Source: Pseudomonas sp. CCI4.2
Lineage (GTDB): Bacteria > Pseudomonadota > Gammaproteobacteria > Pseudomonadales > Pseudomonadaceae
Assembly (NCBI RefSeq): GCF_034350045.1
Contig: NZ_CP133781.1
Location: forward strand, 4,202,501 to 4,266,500
Direction of reading: 5' to 3'
Length of the DNA stretch: 64,000 bases
Below the pieces are notes generated by a model. It saw only the letters and a list, made by a program, of their open reading frames with translations. It ran no database searches and had not been told where the DNA came from. The translations under genes and the position numbers were made by a program. This document shows, in pieces, positions 25,827 to 33,541 of the stretch; position 1 is the stretch's first letter, and each line of letters begins with the position of its first letter.

Positions 25827-26219
25827 AAAGTGCTCCTTGTTGTGCACTGCGCGCAGCAAACTGCGGGCGGTATCCAGTGTTTAACTGGCGAGACGAGAAA
25901 TGACATGACTATCAAGGGTTTTCAGGTGCAGTGGATGCTTGGTAATGTGGCTTGGCGAACGATTGCGCGCAAACATCTCTCATGCCTGAAGCTTATCGGG
26001 TACCCATGTTGAAGTGAGAACTCCTGATCCCTGTGCAATCTACGCCCTCGGGGCAACCGAAAGCTTCAAAAATATGGATGCAAAGCGCTTGCTCGCGGAT
26101 GATTGTCGAGGGCACCGACTGAGCAGCCATCCACGAATAACGATGTCAAACGGACGATGCGTTCAGCTCTGACATCGTTACCCGGTATTAACCGCCATCC
26201 CTATCGAGGCTTGCTGGAA
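25827..26219. other. Intergenic region between quinone reductase and methyltransferase
   Basis: This 393-bp divergent gap holds no gene that I can support. It must contain the promoter of the quinone reductase. An in-frame extension of the methyltransferase to 26103 is possible but the extra residues look non-native. No repeat or strong dyad was seen. Confidence 0.4.
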
Positions 26220-26990
26220 ATGACGTTCGTTCACAAAGCTGCTCAGTTAGGTTTTTCCAAGGAAGCGGGTACTTACGCCCTCGGACGTCCGGGCTATCCA
26301 AGCGCAATACAGCCGTGGCTCACCGACGCGCTGGAAATCAATGCTGAATCGACGGTCATTGATTTAGGGGCCGGTACCGGTAAATTCACTCGATTACTAA
26401 CGCCCATAGCAAAAAATGTTATCGCCATCGAACCGGTCGAGGCCATGCGACTCGAATTTGCAAAGCAGCTACCAGAAGTAAAAATTTTGGAAGGAACTGC
26501 AGAATCTCTGCCTTTGGTTGCTGGAGCGGCCGACGCTTTAGTCTGCGCCCAAGCTTTCCACTGGTTTGCAAACGAAACAGCGCTGGCCGAGATTCACCGA
26601 GTGCTTAAGCCGAACGGTCGACTTGGGCTAGTCTGGAATGTGCGCGACGAGTCGGTGGACTGGGTGGCGGCCATCACCGACATCATTACCCCCTACGAAT
26701 CTGATACACCGCGCTTTCACACGGGGAATTGGCGACTACCGTTCAACGGCCGCTATTTTTCGGCGCCTGAAGTGACCTGCCTAAACTACTCCCACACAGG
26801 CACCGCTGAGACGGTAATCATGGACCGCTTCCTGTCAGTGAGTTTCATCGCGGCCCTACCTTCCCAAGAGAAAGCACAGGTGGCAGAGCAATTGCGAAGC
26901 TTGATTGCAACCCATCCGGCGCTGCGCGGACGCGACACCATTGAGTTCCCCTATCAAACCCAGGCCTATCGCTGCCAGCGACTGGATTGA
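26220..26990 (+). CDS. SAM-dependent class I methyltransferase (UbiE/Methyltransf_11 type)
   Basis: A 256-residue protein with SAM-binding motif I VIDLGAGTGKFTRLL, acidic loop AIEPVEAM (motif II), the region around ADALVCAQAFHWF (motif IV) and RVLKPNGRLGLVWN (motif VI). The start is taken at 26220 (MTFVHKAAQLGF), where the similarity to methyltransferases begins; its ribosome site is weak. It is convergent with the old yellow enzyme gene, 17 bp away. The methyl acceptor is unknown; small-molecule methylation is more likely than RNA because no RNA-binding domain is present. Confidence 0.83.
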   Translation: MTFVHKAAQLGFSKEAGTYALGRPGYPSAIQPWLTDALEINAESTVIDLGAGTGKFTRLLTPIAKNVIAIEPVEAMRLEFAKQLPEVKILEGTAESLPLVAGAADALVCAQAFHWFANETALAEIHRVLKPNGRLGLVWNVRDESVDWVAAITDIITPYESDTPRFHTGNWRLPFNGRYFSAPEVTCLNYSHTGTAETVIMDRFLSVSFIAALPSQEKAQVAEQLRSLIATHPALRGRDTIEFPYQTQAYRCQRLD

Positions 26991-27007
26991 AAAAAACAGC
27001 CAGGCGT

Positions 27008-28132
27008 TTACCCAGGGTACACCGGGTAATCGGTGAAACCGACCTCAGTTCCGCCGTAGAGACCACTGTGATTCAGTGGGTTGAGAGGCCAGCCGTTGAT
27101 CATCCGTTCTGGCAAGTCGGGGTTGGCAATGTAGGGCCGGCCAAAAGCGATGAGATCAGCCAGACCCGCGTCAATGAGCCGCGCGCCGCGTTCGGCGGTA
27201 TAACGCCCGGCATAGATGATACGGCCGCTGAATGCACGGCGAACATCGCGGCGGAATTGCTCGGGCAAATCGGGTGCGTTGTCCCAGTCAGCTTCGGCGA
27301 TGGAGACGTAGGCAATACCCGCGTTCTCCAGCACCTTGATCGCTTCAATGTAGGTGTGATGCGGGTCTTCTTCGACGAGCCCGATATACACACGGTCCTC
27401 GTCGGTACTGGTGAACAACGGGGAGAAACGCACGCCCAGACGGTCAGGACCAACCACCTCGACCACGGCCTGGACAATCTCCCGCAGGAAACGTAGCCGA
27501 TTCTCCAGCGAGCCGCCGTATTCATCATCACGCTGGTTGGCGTGCTCAGAGATGAACTGGTTGACCAAATAGCCGTTTGCCGAATGAATTTCGACACCGT
27601 CGAAACCTGCCGCCAAGGCATTGCTTGCCGCTTGTGCGTAGAGACCCACCAGCGCTTTAACCTCACCCGTGCTTAATGCACGCGGCATGGACGGCTCTAC
27701 CAGGTCGCCAGTGCCTGGAGCGGTTTCGATGAACGCCTTGACTTTCTGCGCCTGAATAGCCGACGGCGCCACTGGGGATTCACCGTTGGGCTGCAAGGCA
27801 TTATGCGAAACCCGCCCAACGTGCCAGAGTTGCGCGAAGATCACGCCGCCGTCGGCATGCACCGCCTCGGTCACTTTCTTCCAGCCATCGATTTGCGCCT
27901 GGGTGTAGATGCCGGGTGTCCAGGCATAACCTTGCCCTCGCGGCTCGATCTGGGTGCCTTCGCTAACCATAAAGCCTGCCGTTGCACGCTGCCGGTAGTA
28001 CAGCGACATCAAGTCGGTGGCGATGTCACCGGGCTGGGCGCTTCTCTGGCGGGTCAGTGGCGGGAAAACGATACGGTTTTTCAGGGTAAGGCGACCCAAC
28101 TTAACGTGGGTAAATAGAGCGTCATTGTTCAT
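27008..28132 (-). CDS. Old yellow enzyme-family alkene reductase (NemA-like)
   Basis: A 374-residue FMN-dependent TIM-barrel reductase. Visible motifs are LGRLTLKNRIVFPPLTRQRS at the N-terminus, TPGIYTQAQIDGWK, QLWHVGRVSH, the HSANGYLVNQFISEHANQRDDEYGGSLENR substrate-binding stretch (read in two parts) and FGRPYIANPDL at the C-terminus for the FMN phosphate. NemA-type enzymes reduce activated alkenes, nitro-esters and N-ethylmaleimide with NADPH. It lies downstream of a DJ-1-type gene and a TetR repressor, which resembles the E. coli nemR-nemA electrophile response. A 184-bp gap with a hairpin precedes it. Confidence 0.93.
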   Translation of the reverse strand: MNNDALFTHVKLGRLTLKNRIVFPPLTRQRSAQPGDIATDLMSLYYRQRATAGFMVSEGTQIEPRGQGYAWTPGIYTQAQIDGWKKVTEAVHADGGVIFAQLWHVGRVSHNALQPNGESPVAPSAIQAQKVKAFIETAPGTGDLVEPSMPRALSTGEVKALVGLYAQAASNALAAGFDGVEIHSANGYLVNQFISEHANQRDDEYGGSLENRLRFLREIVQAVVEVVGPDRLGVRFSPLFTSTDEDRVYIGLVEEDPHHTYIEAIKVLENAGIAYVSIAEADWDNAPDLPEQFRRDVRRAFSGRIIYAGRYTAERGARLIDAGLADLIAFGRPYIANPDLPERMINGWPLNPLNHSGLYGGTEVGFTDYPVYPG

Positions 28133-28220
28133 GCTGGGTATTCCGGATTAAGAAATTAAACACCTGGCCTTGTTAGGTTGAAATCAGGTCGGCCGTGCGT
28201 CTAATCCTGTGACACGCTTC

Positions 28221-28244
28221 GATGCGCAGTGGAAACTGCGCATC
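28221..28244 (-). other. Perfect 9-bp intercistronic hairpin between DJ-1 and alkene reductase genes
   Basis: The arms gatgcgcag and ctgcgcatc are perfectly complementary around a 6-base loop. There is no T-tract in either direction, so it may slow or process the transcript rather than end it, or mark a separate promoter region for the alkene reductase. Confidence 0.5.
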
Positions 28245-28316
28245 TACTGGGTTGAGGTCATGTGTTTGCACACACTCATGCGGTACAACTAAGCCACTGG
28301 GTTTAAATCAGCGGGT

Positions 28317-28994
28317 TCAAGCCAACCGATTTAACAGTGCTTTGGCAACACCCTCGGAACTTGCAGGGTTCTGCCCGGTTATCAATTGGCCGTCTTCGAT
28401 GATAAACGGCTGCCAATCGGCGCCTTTCTGGTAATCAGCACCCAGTGCCTGGAATTCGTCCTCAATCAGGAACGGCACCACCTCAGTGAGCCCGACCGCC
28501 GCTTCTTCCGCGTTGGTAAAGCCGGTAACCCGACGGCCTTTCACCAAGGGTTGACCATTAGCCGCCTTGACGTGACGCAAGGCGCCGGGAGCATGGCAGA
28601 CAAAGCCGATAGGCTTACCGGCGCGCTCGAACGCTTCGATCAAGGCGATTGAGGTGCTCGACTCTGCCAAGTCCCACAAAGGCCCGTGACCACCTGGGTA
28701 AAACACCGTATCAAAATCTGCGGCGTTGACTGTTTCCAACTTCACGGTGCTGGCCAAGGCCTGTTGCGCTACGGGGTCCGCCTTGAAACGTTCGGTCATT
28801 TCAGTCTGAGCGTCGGCGTCATCACTCTTCGGGTCTAGCGGTGGTTGGCCGCCGGCTGGCGATGCCAGCAGCACTTGGGCCCCAGCGTCCTTGAAGGTGT
28901 AATAAGGCGAGGCGAACTCTTCGAGCCAGAATCCGGTTTTTTTCCCGGTGCTGCCCAACGTGTCGTGCGAGGTCAATACCATCAATACTTTCAT
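28317..28994 (-). CDS. DJ-1/PfpI-family protein (glyoxalase III/Hsp31-like type 1 glutamine amidotransferase fold)
   Basis: A 225-residue protein with the fold motifs KVLMVLTSH, YPGGHGPLWDLA and the nucleophile elbow GFVCHAPGAL, where Cys is the reactive residue; the PGGHGP segment and an Asp/Glu partner complete the usual site. Such proteins detoxify methylglyoxal or deglycate. The ATG at 28994 (MKVLMVL) has aggaag upstream, whereas the longer start at 29024 lies within the TetR gene's last bases. It follows the TetR gene by 26 bp and is therefore probably in the same transcript, fitting an electrophile-stress operon. Confidence 0.9.
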   Translation of the reverse strand: MKVLMVLTSHDTLGSTGKKTGFWLEEFASPYYTFKDAGAQVLLASPAGGQPPLDPKSDDADAQTEMTERFKADPVAQQALASTVKLETVNAADFDTVFYPGGHGPLWDLAESSTSIALIEAFERAGKPIGFVCHAPGALRHVKAANGQPLVKGRRVTGFTNAEEAAVGLTEVVPFLIEDEFQALGADYQKGADWQPFIIEDGQLITGQNPASSEGVAKALLNRLA

Positions 28995-29020
28995 GTCTGC
29001 TTCCTCGGGGTGGATAGGTT

Positions 29021-29623
29021 TCAATAGGGTTCGGTGCAGCCCAAAAGCTGTCGAGTCATCAACAGCGCTTGGTCAAATGGATCGGAGGTACGGGTGATCT
29101 TGGCCATCACGCTCGCCCCCAGCCATAACGAATACAAGCGTGATGCCAGCGCTGCGGGTGCTTGATCAATCGTCAGTGAGCCTTGTTCAACGCCTCGAGA
29201 CACGGCGCCCTCCAGGCACTTGATGATCCGCGAAGTGCCGCGATCAAGTGCCGACCTCATGGGTTCGGAAAGATCGGCGACCTCAGCGCCCAACTTGACT
29301 GCCAGGCACTTGCCTGAATCAGTCCCCTTGGTTTGGTTTTCAATCCATCGTTGCCAATACAGCATTAACTTGTGACCTTCAGGTACATCGGACCGCTGGA
29401 AAAGCGCTTCGACCCCTTTCAAATAAGTCTCGAAATAGTCATCCAACAGCGCAACACCGAACACGTCCTTGGAACCAAAGTAATGGTAAAACGAGCCTTT
29501 CGGAACGTTAGCGGCTTTAAGCACCTCGTTCAGGCCTACTGCTGAAAAGCCTTTCTTGCTCACAATCAACTGCGCGGCATCAAGGATGCTCTGTTTCACC
29601 GGTTTGCTTGCGCTCGTCGTCAT
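29021..29623 (-). CDS. TetR-family repressor (NemR/AcrR-like) of the electrophile-stress unit
   Basis: A 200-residue regulator. The N-terminal helix-turn-helix reads GFSAVGLNEVLKAANVPKGSFYHYF, typical of TetR proteins. Residues Cys98 and Cys196 are candidates for electrophile sensing (SGKCLAVKLG and LLGCTEPY; numbering approximate). The ATG at 29623 is preferred over the TTG one codon upstream. A perfect inverted repeat lies 17 bp upstream, so autoregulation is likely, with the DJ-1 protein and perhaps the alkene reductase as targets. Family known: NemR represses glyoxalase and alkene reductase and is released by reactive electrophiles. Confidence 0.88.
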   Translation of the reverse strand: MTTSASKPVKQSILDAAQLIVSKKGFSAVGLNEVLKAANVPKGSFYHYFGSKDVFGVALLDDYFETYLKGVEALFQRSDVPEGHKLMLYWQRWIENQTKGTDSGKCLAVKLGAEVADLSEPMRSALDRGTSRIIKCLEGAVSRGVEQGSLTIDQAPAALASRLYSLWLGASVMAKITRTSDPFDQALLMTRQLLGCTEPY

Positions 29624-29639
29624 CAATCACCGCCGCTAA

Positions 29640-29656
29640 GTAGACCAGTCGTCTAC
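29640..29656. promoter_or_regulatory. TetR operator upstream of the NemR-like gene
   Basis: gtagac (29640-29645) and gtctac (29651-29656) are perfect 6-bp inverted arms around cagtc. The TAGAC...GTCTA form resembles the NemR box of E. coli. It lies 17-33 bp upstream of the repressor ATG, where it would overlap the promoter. Confidence 0.7.
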
Positions 29657-29853
29657 GCCGTTGAGGTGAATGTTAGAGGCCGACAAAAACCTGCGCAATG
29701 TCGTATCCGCAAGGATTCCGGACATCGGGCTGACGTGATTGAAGATCAGCGAGGTGCTGATGGGAATAACGTTTCAATGATCAGAAGTAAGTTGCCACTT
29801 GCACGGCAGGCACTGACAATCACGCCCTATGACAAATTCCCCGGAGCGGTTGA

Positions 29854-30810
29854 ATGCATAGCGTCGCGCTGATTATTTACCCCAATTTTCAATCGCTTAG
29901 TCTCTCGTTGGGCTCGGTGTTCGAGTGTGCGAACTTGCTCCGTGGCGAGCAGGCCTATGAGTTTCACCTGGTGTCAGAAACCGGCGGCGCCGTCATGACC
30001 TCAGCAGGCTACTCGGTGAACAGCGAGCCCATGCGCGCCGAGGGCTATGACACGCTGATCGTTAGCGGTTACCTGGAATTCCGCTTGCCGGAAAAAAACT
30101 TGCTCGACTTCGTCAGGGCCGCGTCTGCGCAGTCGCGGCGGATCGTTTCGTTGTGCATGGGCGTGTTTGTCCTCGCCGAGGCCGGTTTGCTCGAGGGCAA
30201 GCGCGCAACCACGCATTGGCTTCACGCACCGGCGTTTAAAAAGCGCTATCCGGGCATTCGCCTTGAGGAAGATCGATTGTTCGTGGTCGACGGCCACGTC
30301 TGGACCGGCGCAGGGATGAGCGCCGGCGTTGACCTTGCACTGGCAATGGTCGAAAACGATTTGGGCAGCGACTTGGCCCGCAGAATCGCCCGAAAACTGG
30401 TCATCTACCAACGGCGCGGCAGCGAACAATCGCAGTTGTCGGCGCTGCTGGAACTGGACCCTAAATCTGATCGTGTGCAGTTGGCGTTAGCCTATGCGCG
30501 AGAGAATTTGACCTACGACCTATCGGTCGAAGCGCTCGCGGCGGTTGCAAGGTTAAGTCCGCGTCAATTCAGCCGAGTGTTTCGCGAGGAAACCGGGCAA
30601 ACCCCGGCCAAGGCCATTGAGCGCCTGCGTGTCGAAGCGGCGAGGACGATGATGGAGACCAGCCGCCATCCGATAGAAGTGGTCGCCACTGAGACCGGGT
30701 TCGGTGATCGGGAACGGATGCGCCAAGCGTTCCTGCGTGCGTTCGGTCAACCGCCGCAAGCCATGCACAAGCCACTGTTCAACGCAGCGGCCGGCGTAAC
30801 CATGAGCTGA
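29854..30810 (+). CDS. GlxA-family transcriptional regulator (DJ-1-like domain plus AraC DNA-binding domain)
   Basis: A 318-residue protein. Residues 1-170 form a DJ-1/PfpI-like sensor domain (VALIIYPNFQSLSLSLGSVFE, nucleophile-elbow position VSLCMGVFVLAEAGLL with Cys, RATTHWLHAPAF). Residues 215-310 form an AraC-type double helix-turn-helix (LAAVARLSPRQFSRVFREETGQ and VATETGFGDRERMRQAF). The ATG at 29854 has ggagcgg seven bases upstream. It is divergent from the NemR-like gene (230 bp gap). Relatives respond to amino-acid-derived or carnitine-like metabolites; the ligand is unknown. Confidence 0.9.
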   Translation: MHSVALIIYPNFQSLSLSLGSVFECANLLRGEQAYEFHLVSETGGAVMTSAGYSVNSEPMRAEGYDTLIVSGYLEFRLPEKNLLDFVRAASAQSRRIVSLCMGVFVLAEAGLLEGKRATTHWLHAPAFKKRYPGIRLEEDRLFVVDGHVWTGAGMSAGVDLALAMVENDLGSDLARRIARKLVIYQRRGSEQSQLSALLELDPKSDRVQLALAYARENLTYDLSVEALAAVARLSPRQFSRVFREETGQTPAKAIERLRVEAARTMMETSRHPIEVVATETGFGDRERMRQAFLRAFGQPPQAMHKPLFNAAAGVTMS

Positions 30811-30840
30811 AGACGCCTTCGCGCTGCTCACAAGCCCTAC

Positions 30841-30966
30841 AACGTGCGCCCATGCCCGGCTGATCTTATATTCGCTCATGAACCCATAACCGCCATGCAG
30901 TTGCAGGAACTCATCCAGCAGCTTGCCTTGCATCTCTGAGCCCAGCAGTTTGGCTATGGCGGCGAT
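30841..30966 (-). pseudogene. Acyl-CoA dehydrogenase C-terminal remnant
   Basis: About 42 codons read IAAIAKLLGSEMQGKLLDEF then LQLHGGYGFMSEYKISRAWA, which match the conserved C-terminal block of acyl-CoA dehydrogenases (normally AKLWATELQ...LQLHGGYGYM.EY). A full gene is about 380 codons. No start, FAD region or catalytic Glu region lies nearby, and the frame runs into the regulator gene on the other strand. It is a relic between the GlxA-like and NDH genes. Confidence 0.75.
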
Positions 30967-31003
30967 GTCTGGCGTGGGCACAGGCGATCACCGCCAGGAC
31001 GAA

Positions 31004-32206
31004 TCAGGCAATCGGAATCAAAGGGTCCGCGGCGGCCCATACGGTTTCGCGGTTAGCCGCCGGGGGGTAAATCCACACGGTATTGATCTGGGTCTTGAGT
31101 GACTTGCCTTCCTGTTTGATCAGTTTGACCTGACGATCCCAACCTTCGGTATACACCGCACCCCAGGCACCCAAATCCAGGCAGGTGACGTATTTAGGTT
31201 GGCTGTACGGGGTCGGCGTCACGCCGAGTATCTGCGCAGCAACGTTATTGCCCGCATGGCGACCTAATACGATGGCGTGCTGGCAGGTCATCAGTGCGTG
31301 ATTGCCAATGTCATCGGTGGCAGCGTAGGCCACATCGCCGGTGGCAAAAATGTCTTCTTGGCCAATGACCTTGAGCTGGCCATCCACGTGCAAGCGGCCA
31401 AGGGCATCACGTTCGCCGGGGATCTGTTCTGTCAGTGAGCTGGCGCGAACGCCGGTGGTCCAGACCACGGTCTTGGCGTCGATGTGCCGACCATCAGACA
31501 GGGTCACGCCGTTTTCATCGACGGCAACTACCGACGATTTCAAGCTCCATTTCACGCCCAGTTCAGCGCTGGCTTCGGCAATCGACTCGCTGATTTCAAC
31601 GCCCATGGACGTGCCGATTTTTTCTCCTCGATCGACGATGATCACTTCGATGTCTGCGCCCTCACCCAAGATGGCCCGCAGACGCGCTGGCATTTCAGTC
31701 GCAGTTTCAATCCCGGTAAAGCCACCGCCGGCCACCACTACGGTGTTGCGTGCTTTGCTTTCTGGCACGTTAGCCAAAGATTTGAGATGGTCTTCAAGGC
31801 GCACCGCAGTTTCGATCTGGTCGACGTCAAAGGCGTATTTGGCCACGCCTTGAGTGTTGGAGGCCGCGAGCCGGCTGCCGCTAGCCAGAACGAGTTTGTC
31901 GTAGCTGAGCACGTGTTTGGCACCTGACGCATCGCTGTAGCCAACCTGCTTTAAGTGCACATCGATGGTCTGCGCTGCACCCTTGATGAACTTCACACCT
32001 ACCGCATCGAACAGCTCGCCAATCGGCGCGAACAAGTGATGGGCGTCAGGCTCGTAGAGGCGCGGACGTACGCGCAGCTGGGCCTGTGGGGCCAACACCG
32101 TAACTTCAACGTTGTGGCGGTCATGTATGTTGAGCAGCCGGGTGGCACTCAATGCGGTCCACATACCACCAAACCCTGCGCCGATGACCAAGATATGCTG
32201 TTTCAT
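31004..32206 (-). CDS. NAD(P)/FAD-dependent oxidoreductase, type II NADH dehydrogenase-like
   Basis: A 400-residue flavoprotein. The first Rossmann site is HILVIGAGFGGMWTAL (FAD); the second, NTVVVAGGGFTGIETATE, binds NAD(P)H; and the ATGDVAY motif (DIFATGDVAYAATDD) binds the FAD pyrophosphate. The layout matches NDH-2 and related pyridine nucleotide oxidoreductases, but the C-terminal membrane helix of classical Ndh is not obvious, so it may be soluble or peripheral. The ATG at 32206 has ggag upstream. It is divergent from an Rrf2 regulator whose operator lies in the shared promoter, so it is probably that regulator's target. Confidence 0.9.
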   Translation of the reverse strand: MKQHILVIGAGFGGMWTALSATRLLNIHDRHNVEVTVLAPQAQLRVRPRLYEPDAHHLFAPIGELFDAVGVKFIKGAAQTIDVHLKQVGYSDASGAKHVLSYDKLVLASGSRLAASNTQGVAKYAFDVDQIETAVRLEDHLKSLANVPESKARNTVVVAGGGFTGIETATEMPARLRAILGEGADIEVIIVDRGEKIGTSMGVEISESIAEASAELGVKWSLKSSVVAVDENGVTLSDGRHIDAKTVVWTTGVRASSLTEQIPGERDALGRLHVDGQLKVIGQEDIFATGDVAYAATDDIGNHALMTCQHAIVLGRHAGNNVAAQILGVTPTPYSQPKYVTCLDLGAWGAVYTEGWDRQVKLIKQEGKSLKTQINTVWIYPPAANRETVWAAADPLIPIA

Positions 32207-32468
32207 TGTTAACTCCAAAAGGGTAAACCGGGAGCGCGGAACACGGTGGATGTTGCGCTCATCGGTAGCGCCTGAACGCCATTAACTACGACTCTATTGG
32301 TCGCCGTTAAAAAATACAACCGTTATTTAGGATTAGCTCCAGCTGTTTTTTTTGGACCCTTCACCAGATTCCTGCAAACCACTAACTGCTTGAGAACCGG
32401 TGCACCTGGGTTTGAAACAGAAATACCTTCACTGCGTCAGCCGCGTTGCCGGCATTGCGGCTCACTGA

Positions 32469-32487
32469 TAATATGGCGACCATATTA
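32469..32487. promoter_or_regulatory. Rrf2-type operator (8-bp perfect inverted repeat)
   Basis: taatatgg and ccatatta are perfect inverted arms around cga, ending 13 bp before the Rrf2 ATG. AT-rich dyads of this size in the promoter are typical of autoregulated Rrf2 proteins. The site lies between the Rrf2 gene and the divergent NDH-2-like gene and could control both. Confidence 0.75.
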
Positions 32488-32500
32488 GTCGGAGATACCT

Positions 32501-33061
32501 ATGTCTCTTTACAGCGCAGGCGTTGAGTACGGCATTCATTGCCTGATTTTTTTGGTGGGTGAGCGTGGCGAGAGCCGGGAAGCCAGCGTCCGCGAGCTGG
32601 CCGAGCTGCAAGGTGTGCCTCTGGACTATCTGGCCAAAATCTTCACCAAGCTGGCCAAGGCGAATTTGGTCGTGGCCACTGAAGGCGTGCGGGGTGGTTT
32701 CAAGCTGGCCAAACCCTCGGACGAGATCAGTATTCTCGACATCGTCAACGCCATCGACGGCCGCAAGCTGATTTTCGACTGCCGCGAAATTCGGGGTCGA
32801 TGTGCGCTGTTCGAAGGGTCCCCGCCCTCGTGGGCACTGGAAGGCAGTTGCGCCGTTCATGCCGAGATGTCGGTGGCACAGGACCGTATGGAAGAAGCCC
32901 TTGCGCAGCAGACCATTCTTGACCTCGCACGAAAACTGGGACGAAAAGCGCCCGCGAATTTTCCCGTGCAAGTGGATCAATGGATCAATGATCGGCGCGA
33001 GAAAAAAAGGGCTACGCCTACTCGGGACGATACCCTTTCAGTGGTGGATATTTCCGACTGA
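32501..33061 (+). CDS. Rrf2-family transcriptional regulator
   Basis: A 186-residue protein with the Rrf2 winged helix (YSAGVEYGIHCLIFLVG, LAELQGVPLDYLAKIFTKLAKANLV, GVRGGFKLAK). Three cysteines follow the wing at residues 94, 101 and 117 (FDCREIRGRCALF and EGSCAVH), spaced more widely than the IscR cluster (C92, C98, C104), plus Cys14 near the N-terminus. They could hold an Fe-S cluster or act as thiol sensors. The start has ggagatacct just upstream. The C-terminal tail is longer and basic (RREKKRATPTR). It probably regulates itself and the divergent NDH-2-like gene according to redox state. Confidence 0.9.
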   Translation: MSLYSAGVEYGIHCLIFLVGERGESREASVRELAELQGVPLDYLAKIFTKLAKANLVVATEGVRGGFKLAKPSDEISILDIVNAIDGRKLIFDCREIRGRCALFEGSPPSWALEGSCAVHAEMSVAQDRMEEALAQQTILDLARKLGRKAPANFPVQVDQWINDRREKKRATPTRDDTLSVVDISD

Positions 33062-33121
33062 ATTATTGGCGGTAGCCGTCACTTAAAGCGGTTACCACCA
33101 TCACAGCTATGCTCAGACCCG

Positions 33122-33451
33122 ATGAATACCAAAACCGAGGCCGATAGCTTGAATCATCTTTTGCTCGCACTGGGTGTATTTGTCTGCGTATTCGGCAGCG
33201 CCTGGTTGGGGTTATACGTGCGAGAGCGTCTGCCCGCTCACCACCTGAGTGATGAGTCCATTGGCGTGGTCAAGTTAGCGACCGGCTTGATTGCACCGCG
33301 CAACGGCACGATTATCGTGGCGCTGCTGATGTGCGCCCTCTCCACCTCCGGGGCGATCTATCTGATTGAAGAACTGAGCCGGCCACTGGACGGATGGGTC
33401 GGCGTGTCAGTGGCACCCATGCGCGACACGTTGTCGCGCATGGGCCAGTAG
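33122..33451 (+). pseudogene. DUF4239 (bestrophin-like) membrane protein with an internal in-frame deletion
   Basis: A 109-residue reading frame. Residues 10-58 match the N-terminus of DUF4239 proteins (LLALGVFVCVFGSAWLG, RERLPAHHLSDESIGVVKLA). Residues 59-109 match the C-terminus (APRNGTIIVALLMCALSTSG, AIYLIEELSRPLDGW, APMRDTLSRMG). The middle of the usual ~250-residue protein is missing: GLIA (N-terminal block) is joined directly to APRN (C-terminal block) near 33284-33298. The frame is open, so a two-helix mini-protein could be made. Deletion between short similar sequences coding GL(I/F)A is the likely cause. Bases before the ATG show no clear ribosome site. Confidence 0.7.
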
Positions 33452-33541
33452 TGCGTTATCGAGGGTTTTTGAAGAGGAAATGCGACAGCGCCGGAATCAA
33501 TACCAATGTCCCGACCACCCTCATTCAAAGGAGCATCTCCC

